64,000 bases of DNA from Otatea glauca. Taxonomy: Eukaryota > Streptophyta > Magnoliopsida > Poales > Poaceae. The notes under the pieces were generated by a model. It was not told where the DNA came from and did not search any database. It saw only the letters and a list, made by a program, of their open reading frames with translations. Shown here one piece after another: positions 54,764-64,000 of this stretch. How positions within the stretch are numbered: the stretch's first letter is position 1; every line of letters starts with the position of its first letter. Location of the stretch: NCBI GenBank assembly GCA_036346275.1, contig CM070722.1:60673524-60737523 (forward strand), written 5' to 3'. The translations under genes were made by a program, and so were the position numbers.

Positions 54764-57700
54764 TTAAAGGTCATCGTCCATCAGTTCATCTGGAAGGTGC
54801 ACTTTTTCCATTGCAGACTGCCAAACATTAGACAAACATGTATCTCAGTTACTGAAACACAAATGTATTACAGCCAATAAGATCAGTACGGTAATAGTAA
54901 GAAAATAAAAATAAGTGCAACGATTTAACTAGCAATGATTACTGGACCACCCTAGGAAGAGACACAGAGAAAGTTTTTTAAAAAGGATAGTGCGGGAATC
55001 AAGAAAGGGGGTTAGAGGGGGGCAGTGGGCAGGTGGGATAAGGAAAATAAGATAGGGCTATACCTTAATTATAGCAAGGTCAGCTGCAGGAGGTTTCAAA
55101 TCCAGGGCAATGCCAAAGCAAAATACAGCCTTGTCAATAATATTAATTTGCTTGTATATCTTTCCCATCAGTGCATACATACTACTCTCATGAGATGCAA
55201 TCTCCCTCAGCCGCTCCAACTCATCCAGAGCTTCCGGATATTTTTGGAGACCAACAAGGATTAAAGCCTTCTGATACTTGGGAAGTGGATTCTTCTTATC
55301 AGCAAATATAGCTTTCTCCATCATTTCCAATGCATCATCATTCCTCTGATAAGTTTGAATTCAGAAAGAAGGTTCATAGTTAAGCATTGTCCAGAAGATG
55401 GTGAAACTTCTAGTTTGGAGGGAAAGTGGAAACCAGAAACTAGTCTATGGTTGTTGATAAATGATATCAACCTTTAGAGCATGCAAGGCCATTCCAAGAT
55501 AGCACATAAGAACAGAAGAGCGAGGATTTATCTGAAAAGCCCTTCTGAAATGATGCTCAGCAAACTCAAACTTTTCCTGGCGAAGGTACACCACTCCAAG
55601 GCCATACCAGGCATTGTAGTGCCTTTCGTCTACCTGAAGTGCACATCTGTAGAATTTAATGCTATTTTCATAATCCTCCAATGCAGAATACCTATAGTTC
55701 CAAGGAATGGCAGTAGGATTAGAAAATTTGACAGCTCATCTCAAACATGAATACGGGATGAAGTAGAAAGGGTTAAGTGCTAATTAAGTAGCATTTGGTC
55801 TTAGTTAGCAATCGCATGGTCAAACTTTGGATTAAATAGGGTGGTCAAAGTGGGACACGATCATTAGTTGCTAATTAAGTGTGGTTTGAACCTCTATTGG
55901 CACACTTATACAAGTTCAGGGACCCAAGTGACAGTGACACGCAAGTTTAGGGACCTATATATGGTGCACTTTGCTTAAATAGACATGTAAAATCAATATT
56001 TATGGGAGCCAAAACATACTCGTGACCGCATAGAGTGTGAGCATATGCAACTTTTGAGTCAAGCTGTACAGCACGTTGGAAGTTCTTCAAAGCAGTCTCG
56101 TGATCTTTCAGCAAAGCAAAGCAATTTCCCACTGCACACCTTTTGCACATTCAAAACAGATACATTAAAAAATGCAACATTATATCATATAACGAGAGGT
56201 CAGCTTGAAAGCATTTCCACTAAAGATTTGCAACTGGCCCCTAGCCTAGACTCATCCAGCTGTATTGCACTGCACTGAGACCAAGGCCACATTTAACATG
56301 ATTAAACCAAGATTGGTCCAACCAGAGTTTTTTTTTAACGATCCTCAACTTTAGTTTCTGTATACCTCATGTTCAGGTCCAAACAAAAAGGAACCATCGC
56401 GAAATAGAGGGGAAAAAAGAATCAAAAATTGAAATATTGGAAAAAAAAGGGACCCAACATGATTATCCACTTTATGGGGATAAAAGACATACCATGCTTG
56501 AGGAGATAGTCGATCAATAGAAATAAGCTCTTGAGCAAGGTAACTTAGTCTCATTTCCTCATTCAAATGCTGAAAAAGAAGCATGTGAGCTTGGAGCTAA
56601 AGGTGGTTATAAAGTAGGCAAGTCCAACAGCAGTGTTGACTTACATATAGAACAGTGGAGTAGATGTCCATTCCCTCCAATGTGCATGGTGATAGTCGAT
56701 GCGCCAACTCAAAGAAATGATCAGCTTCTAAATAATCGACCAATTCAAAATATGCCTTCCCAACCTGCGTAATTGACCAAAATGAAAATGAGCTTTTCTT
56801 GTCAAAATAACAAATTTACATACTATCGTTTATATCTGTATATAGTACAAAATATGTTAGGATATAGTTTTTATAAAGTAGAGACTGATCTTATATTAAA
56901 GTGACAATTAAATATCTGCAATAAGGGACTCATGTGTGCATGAGCACATCTATATTAACATGAAGTAGTCAGAGATTCCAACTCAAACAATCAGTATTCA
57001 AGGTCAACACCCGAGTTGTAAGCTTACAAACTTCAATCCCGAAATTGACTCTAAACAACAGATCAACAAGAAGCATAGACTATTCACTATCATCTTACCC
57101 TCCCAATAAATAGACCATCATGAATTCATCTCGCCTTCGGGTTGATCTAACATCTAAGTCATTTTCGAATTTAAACCAGAGGAAGTAAAAAAAGTAGTCA
57201 TCTGAGCCACTCCTCAATACTCTCTCTGTTGATCTTTATAAGGCACAATCTCCTAAATTGAATTTTGACCTTATAATTTCATTTATTATATATTGTTAAT
57301 AACTACAAAATCGTGATCATATGAAAGTACTTTCAAATAAGAATGTCATAGTACCACTTTCGTTTCACTAAACCTATATATTGTTTAACTAACTGTCTGT
57401 CAAACATTATAAAGTTTGAATCTTGAAATATGTGGGCAACTTACAAAAATAAATGGAGGGAGTACTACGCCTGTTAGGAATAGCACTTGTATTCAATATG
57501 AGGCCAATAGAGCAGAATATATAAATGTACAAGCGGGTACAAAAAGGAAAGCCAATATAAGGCAATACCTGTACAAGAAAAACTTATGTAAGGAAAACCT
57601 ATAAAAGGAGAGTCTATACCCTTAATAACCCCCCCCCCCCCCAAAAAAAAAAACAAATGCAAGGCTTATGCAATAGCAATGCATTTGTAATGGTTCACAC

Positions 57701-60700
57701 TAAAACAAGGAAAATCCAAAGTCCTAGTCTTGAAGTAGTAGTCGTAGCATCCAACTCTTGAAAAACAGAGCCAACGAAGGAGCCGAGTCGACGTAATGAG
57801 CGGGAAATCGGAGTCGACGGAATGAGCCGAGCCAACGAAAGAACTAAGATGCTAAGGACTTGGATGAACACAACGGAAACAAAGACATTGAATGAAATAC
57901 TAGCGGTAGAACCAGCAGCAGCCCAAACACACCACCGCACACAAAAAAAACCGAAGAGCCGGAGCCAATTCAAAGAGCCGAAGAGTCGGAGCCAATCCAA
58001 AGAGCTGAAAGCCAGAGAAGCCAAAGCCGAAGAAGCCAAAGTTGGAGCCGAAAAACCGGAGCTGGAGCTAAAAGCCGAACGAAAAACCTAAGTTGCTTCA
58101 TAGTCAAAGCCCAACCAGATTTAAAACAGGTTGTGGGATTCGTTTCAAGTCCGATCGGGAGCTGTCTTTCTCGGGCTCAAGCGAACAGCAGTCGGCACAG
58201 GCGAAGCTGACGAGCGACTCGGAGGCAACAGGCGGCTCGGAAGGCAGCCGAAGGCAACGGTGGTCAACGCGAGTTGGAGCTCGAGCGCGTCAGAAAATAC
58301 CCGATATTGCCTGGCTGCTGCGCCATCTCACAGAGGAAGCCGAGGCAGCGAAGGAAGAAGCCGTGGTGCCGGAGACAAGCAGTGGCATCACAACCGGCCA
58401 GTGACGAGGGTGACAAGGACGAGCAACGACAGAGGAGCCGCGACGGTGTAGGTGGCTGCCTCGGGAGTGGAGATTTCTTCTCCCGAGGGTAGCAATAACG
58501 GAAGAACGGTGGTGGCTAGGGATGGCCCAAGTGCCACAACCAGTAAAACCCTAACCTTGCTCTGATACCATGTTAAGAATAGCACTTGTATTCAACATGA
58601 GGCCAATAGACCAGAATATATAGATGTACAAGTGAGTACAAAAGGTAAAGCCCATATAAGGCAGTACCTATACAAGGAAAACTTATATAAGGAAAACATA
58701 TATAAGGAGAGTATATATAAGACAATATCAATACTCTTAACGCCGACCCAATGTATCACCGCCATTAGATAACATAGAAATACAAAATTCCAAATTTTCA
58801 TTACAATAATCAAAAGCATGTAGGGAAATCTCCAACCATCTTGCATGGGTTGTACCTGGCATAGAACCCATCCGGTATTAAATTGTGCCTCTGGGAGTTT
58901 TCTGTAGACTTCCAATGCTTCCTGACCATTAAGTGAATGAAATTAACCACATCACTGGGTAGAAGGTTAGCATTTGTAACACAAACATCTTTAACATACC
59001 TGGCACTTAAATAAGCAAGAAAGCCTGTAGCCTTCCCCAAGTGTTCGTAAAAGCCCCAAGAGCTCCCTGATACCAATTGCCAATTTGGAGTCTTGTGACA
59101 GAATTCGTTCAGCTTTATCCTGCTCAAAGCATCTTCCATCAGCTATAATTACAGAAGATGAGGTTGCTGCTACATTATCTGTCCACATTTCATCAACAGC
59201 TTCATACCTGCCTCCTAAGATTCAGAAAAATCACTTTCATCATTCTTGACGATGGCTAAGCAGAACATGCTGCACCATCCATATAGCACAACCAAATGCA
59301 AAAAATTATACCTAGAAAGTATAATTCGACAAAATGTATACTATAGCAAATGCTAAGGTGAAAGAATGGTGATGATCCAGTAAAGGAGAAAATATGGGTT
59401 CATTTAGCATTCTAAATGTCAAAGTTCTTGAAACAGGACTTCATAGAAAGAAATTGCTTTCAATATTTTATCTCAATGATTATCAGGGAAAATTTCCATA
59501 AAGGAGTGAGGAGTTCAAACTAGCATAGAATCACAAAATATATGAATTTGGTGGTGACACTTTATTTATTTTCAAAGATATTTTTTCTAAAAATCAAACA
59601 AAGCTACATGCCACATGAAAGAAAAGAGAGAAGCAGTCCTGCTGTTCCTGTGCTATGTCAAAAAAGAAACTGAAAGTAAATAAAGGCAGGCACACACTTG
59701 AAGAGAGAGAAGATAATGTTATGGCTATGGTAGTATTATAGATGCTTACAATTTTGAACCGACATTAGGAAGCATATGGGAAGAAGAAACAACAAAACAA
59801 TATCAATTTGATGACTTAATGTAACTAATGCAGACTCATAAACAGAACATAAACATCTAGGCAAACGCACAGATGGATCCAGATTGAACAGGTACATAAC
59901 AACATATCAACCACATTTTGCTAGGTAAGGTTTATGTAATTGATGAATCATCCACATTGAAATAATAATCACCTTCATCAAAATTTTCTGTAGCCCGTGG
60001 TTTTCCTTTCCTAAGTTGCATGGAACGTACGGCTGTTGAACACAATTTTGATGACGTGGACGAGTTTACTCGCAATTTACCTGACGAGTGATCTGTTCCA
60101 TTCGCTCCAAACTGCGAGATATTTGAATTTGAATTTAGTGCTGTATCTCTAGAAAGTCTTGCACTTCTTCGAGGTACTGAATCACTACTTTGGTTAAACA
60201 GCCTTCCAGAAACCTGAAAAGAGTCTTCGGTTTAATATCATCACAAGCAAAAATTAAATCATAGAATATGCTAATTATCAACAGCCAGACCTCATAGTAA
60301 CAGTATAATAAAAAACATATAGATCCTATATTAGAATACAGGGGTCATTCCAACAAAAAGGCAATAAGAAAAGAAAGATCACAAAGGAACTGAAGTAAAG
60401 ATTAACCATTTTCACATCCACTGAATATTATATCATGGACGAATCTGTGACAACAAGATGAGAGCGTTACAGAAAATATTTAGGAGTATAGCAATCTTTT
60501 CAGTTCCTACTTCCTAGTATCCCACAATTATTGTATACAACACTACTGGAATGTAGGGAAAAAAAAGAATAGGCAAATAGAAAATGAGGCAACAATCTAG
60601 CAGTTAGATAAACATAATCAGAATAGTACTGCAAGACATTAGCAAACCAGCTAGAATCAAGCATATATACCATGACACCATGGTTGCATGTTGGTACACA

Positions 60701-63700
60701 ATTGACTGGTACTGAATAATGGAACTTCTTGCAGCCCATATGCTGATTAGTAATTAATGAACAATACAAATCACCATGAAATAGCAAACAAACTAAAACA
60801 CATGACTGCAATCCAGGTACTGTGGACCACTAGGCAATAGCACAGAACTGACGTCCTGAATTCTGATATAAAGGACCATGACTGGAAGTTTAGACTCAAA
60901 CAGGCAGAAAGTTAAGACTAGATTCGCAATCGATACTGAAGCATTACCAAGCAGCACTAGTACAAGCAACTAGAAAATATCAAACTAACGTGCATTTGAC
61001 TCCAATCACAATATTATTTTCAGAGAAGATTTAAGTAAAATACTAAAAAGAGGAGTATCCGGTATCCACATTAAGAGAAGAAATAAGCACTGCAATGACT
61101 TGACATAAAGGAAAACCCCTAGAAGCTCCAAAGTTAAGGCAATAGAAAAACATGAAAGTTACAAGAGAGCAAGTTTCAGTTGATGAAAGAACAACCTTCT
61201 TTAGCCTTGCTTCATCCAGATATTTTCTCCGAAGTGGTTGGTTCACTGCATTAACCTTTGGTTTGGCAGGAGCATCACCACTGGTTGTATTCTGATAAGC
61301 ATGGACATTCCTAAAGGGTGGTGGTGGAACAATACCAGATGTCTGCAAAATTAATTAAATTAAGTAAAATGCAACTCTGCCATAGAGACAAGTCCAACAA
61401 GTTACGAACTAAATCTTGTCCATGAAGGAATGAGGTCTCCAAGAACTACTGACTTCAGAGTCTTATAATGTTTCACTATTACTTCCTCTTTGTCCAAAGA
61501 AACATAGAAAATCAACTGCTATTAAAGATAATTATGATATGCTATCTCTGCCAGTGCCACCAAATGTGAAACATAAGACATTCCTGGCTGCTTAACATGC
61601 TTCTAGCAACTGTTGATTATATCTAGTCCTACAAATCTACACTGAAAGACAATCCTACAGAGTCCTAGGGTCCTATTTTTATTAAAAAAATATATATAAT
61701 CCTACAGAGTGAAGAATTAAATAGGTTCAACTAACCTGTGTTACAGTTGGTGATGGGGTGTCAAACTGTGCTCCATTAGAAGGTACACTGTTCTGCACAT
61801 GCAATGCAGTTGCTCTTGCATGAGGATAACTAGGTAGCTCTGCTGTGTTGTTAGCATGCAGCTGTTTGATTTGCTTAGGGCTAATATCCCCGAGGCCTGC
61901 TGGCACACTGGAAGATAGAACCCGGTTTTCATTGACAAAGTTCAACTTTTCCAGATTTGATGTGGATGTGTGTTTCTGCTGGAGACGTAGAGCAGTTGCT
62001 TCGCTAAAACACTCATTTGCATCTTCGGCGACGCCTACAAGATGGTGACACACTTTTAGGGTATGTTTATAACTTACCGCTTTTTCAACATGCAATTTTA
62101 GATTTTTAGTGAGGATGAGGCCTTTCATGCAAGGAATGTTGAGCCATAGTGTAACTGCTATAGAAATGCAGGGATAATAATCCATGTAGAACTCTAGGCA
62201 TATCACTGAGTATAGTGGCAATGAACTAATGTTATGCATAATGACTGAAAAAGAATGTGTTTTCATTGATAACATCAAGCTAAAAAGAATGGTTGGATGC
62301 AATGCATGTTTGTATACAGAATTTATCGCAGTGGCACTCAAATTTGCTGATATACAAAAGTCCCCATATATCAAAAAGTTAAGTAGAAGCAAGACAGCCA
62401 CAAACAATGCAAAGTACATGAAGAACATATTCAAAATCCACTATAAGTCACATATTTGAGAAGATGCATTCTGCAAAATATGAATTGTATGTTTCATTCT
62501 CTACAACTAAATCTTGCAAAAATTTTGATGTGAAGCAACACTTGATGCAAGTACTTCAGTGTATCAAAATTAAGTATACAACTACTAGAAAACTTTAATT
62601 ATGGGAGCATAACGCACCAACCTAGTATACACAATTCCTCATATGCTGCCCATAAAAGAGGATCTAGAGTCAAAGCTTGCATAAATTGCTCAGCTGCAGC
62701 TGACACTCTGCTAGTGTACCTACAAGCAGATGAGGGAAATATAATGAACTGCGCCACAAATCAAAATATGCTGAAAACACAGATTCAGTTATACCATGTA
62801 TAACGAACCTGTAAATAAGTCCAAGAAGGTAATGTCCCGTTGCACCACTTGGAACCTGTACAAAGGATTAGAAATAACAGAAGTAACAAGCTGGCCAAAA
62901 AGAATAAAGCAGGCAAAGATGTAATAGATTTTTCTTTTCACTTGATTATGTCATCCTTGTAGAATCAAATAGTTGGTGGACAACCTTGAAGAATGTCATG
63001 CTTCAGAAAAGAACAACAAAAAAGAATGTCTTTGCAGTTTGCGCCATTTCTGTCAATGTTTACCTTGTACACCACTTATCATAATTCCACAATTACCAAG
63101 AACAGAAGGGAATGTATGCACATCTGATTTTCACTTCTATAACATAGTTGGTACAATTTCCTCGAAAGGCAAGATACATTTACCGGGTCTAATATTTTTC
63201 AACTAGTACTTTGAAATGTGCTTGTTGCTCCAGCTTTGGAATTCTTGGTTCATAAATCATCAAACATGCCAGAACAACTGCTCTTTCTTATAAAAAGAAT
63301 GATATTTTGTGGAAGCCCTTGTCCACGACAAAACTTGAGATTTTACACACTCGCTTATAACAAAATCTAAGGCCATTGGATGAGATCTTTTCAGAAACAC
63401 AGGAAACAAATCATGTTTACAAACATGATATATATACCTCCATGTTTGGTTCATTGACTGGACACAGAGCTTCTTCAGCTTCTCGCAAGAGGTTCATTCG
63501 AAAGCATGATATAGCAAACAAGTACCGGGACTCCGGCAGCTTCTTCCCTTCATAACATATAGGAAGCAAAATCATAAATCACTCAGAACCAATTTCATAC
63601 CCAAAACAGGAAAAAAATACTGAAATTTTCAAAACAGGAAAGAGAAATATGCCAAACAGATGGACAAATAATATACTTACATTCTTTTATTTTCAAAATA

Positions 63701-63829
63701 TGTCATAGCATTTCTACACAATAGGTAGTGGTCACGCGGTGAGCAGATGTTATTACCTTTCAAAATGTGGTATGCAGCATAGGGCTGGTTGTTGTGGAGG
63801 TAACAAGTCGCTAGCAACTGCACATTGGT
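54764..63829 (-). CDS. CDC27B: CDC27/APC3 (HOBBIT-type) anaphase-promoting complex subunit, nearly complete
   Basis: Fifteen exons in phase: 63757-63829, 63438-63547, 62809-62855, 62622-62719, 61736-62034, 61196-61342, 59973-60213, 59000-59214, 58856-58921, 56645-56764, 56493-56569, 56020-56139, 55472-55691, 55064-55345, 54764-54817 (stop). All have GT-AG borders and total 2,169 nt (722 codons). APC3 is a TPR scaffold of the APC/C ubiquitin ligase that helps recruit co-activators; the plant HOBBIT form acts in cell-cycle control and meristems. N-terminal TPRs include TNVQLLATCYLHNNQPYAAY and LDPLLWAAYEELCILG. A Ser/Asn-rich linker has PPPPFRN and LDEARLKK. C-terminal TPRs include HYNAWYGLGVVYLRQEKFEF and ADKKNPLPKYQKA, ending LPDELMDDDL. 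About 35 N-terminal residues lie beyond 64000. No lesion seen. Confidence 0.95.
57220..57462. mobile_element. Stowaway-type MITE in a CDC27 intron
   Basis: 243 bp, ends CTCTCTCTGTTGATC and (complement) CTCCCTCCATTTATT, flanked by TA on both sides (57218-57219, 57463-57464), the Tc1/mariner target pattern. Confidence 0.82.
57472..58739 (-). mobile_element. TRIM-like non-autonomous LTR element in a CDC27 intron (TSD ACGCC)
   Basis: 1,268 bp with short LTRs 57472-57624 and 58571-58739, flanked by ACGCC (57467-57471, 58740-58744). Minus-strand primer site TGGTATCAGAGC at about 58559-58570. A homopolymer C/A run beside the 3' LTR (57629-57655) stands where the purine tract is expected. The interior carries GAGCCGGAGCC-type repeats and no gag or pol. 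It must have been mobilised in trans. It lies in the intron between CDC27 exons 58856-58921 and 56645-56764. Confidence 0.88.
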
Positions 63830-64000
63830 CTGCGCACAGGAGAAAAGGCAAGAACATTTATTGCCGCATATAACTCTGGTCAAAACTGATTTAGAAAAAG
63901 AGAAAAATTAAACTACACACTCTATTCAATAAGTGAGGCTGAAAATGGTCTTGTTAAAAACTGGCATTGGGTTCAGGATTTCAGGTTACTCACTATATAG

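Noticed and set aside
57822..58451. Lys/Glu-rich frames resembling a charged coiled-coil protein
   Set aside because: They come from GAGCCGGAGCC repeats inside the TRIM-like element and have no conserved start.
1..64000. CRISPR arrays, bacterial defence or phage genes
   Set aside because: Searched by eye for regularly spaced short repeats and for such proteins; all arrays found belong to LTRs or MITEs of a plant genome.

Overview
The window reads as nuclear DNA of a grass (Poaceae), most like Oryza. Small exons with GT-AG introns, GC-rich gene starts, many MITEs and nested Ty1/copia and Ty3/gypsy retrotransposons all point that way, as do the recognisable plant genes. No bacterial or viral operon is present and no CRISPR array was seen. 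All names come from reading the sequence; no database search was run.

Layout. (1) 1-8.9 kb: minus-strand partial gene of unrecognised function (three coding exons and a 5' leader exon). A 5.3 kb Ty1/copia element (846-6169, TSD AGCGT) sits in one of its introns. (2) 9041-15996: second, almost full-length Ty1/copia element (TSD CTTTC) with an unusually long GC-rich leader. (3) 16.8-17.4 kb: small plus-strand gene for a secreted His/Pro-rich protein. (4) 17.5-28.1 kb: MITEs (hAT-like, MULE-like, Tourist-like), a truncated SIRE/Maximus-type copia element with its 5' LTR (20534 to about 24935), and a minus-strand copia remnant with a largely self-complementary LTR (26214-27211). (5) 28.5-45.9 kb: plus-strand pseudogene of an ARID plus HSP20-like (alpha-crystallin) protein. 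A Ty3/gypsy chromovirus (33076-42995, TSD GCCAG) cuts its sixth exon; that element carries two later solo LTRs (33416-36317 and 37154-38838). A possible mitochondrial DNA insert lies in intron 2. (6) 46.0-48.7 kb: MULE-type MITE split by a 2.5 kb solo LTR. (7) 49.5-50.5 kb: minus-strand secreted glycine-rich protein. (8) 51.4-52.3 kb: hAT-like element with a MULE MITE inside; 53.3-53.5 kb: fragment of plastid psaC. (9) 54.8-63.8 kb: minus-strand CDC27/HOBBIT (APC3) gene, 15 exons in frame, lacking only its extreme N-terminus at the window edge; one intron holds a Stowaway MITE and a TRIM-like LTR element.

The genes do not form a pathway. CDC27 appears intact and acts in the anaphase-promoting complex. 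The ARID-HSP20 locus is dead. The His-rich and Gly-rich genes encode putative extracellular low-complexity proteins. The main interest is structural: exact insertion order can be read from target-site duplications, three related LTR families carry unrelated arrays of GC-rich inverted repeats at an equivalent internal place, and plastid DNA (probably also mitochondrial DNA) is present.
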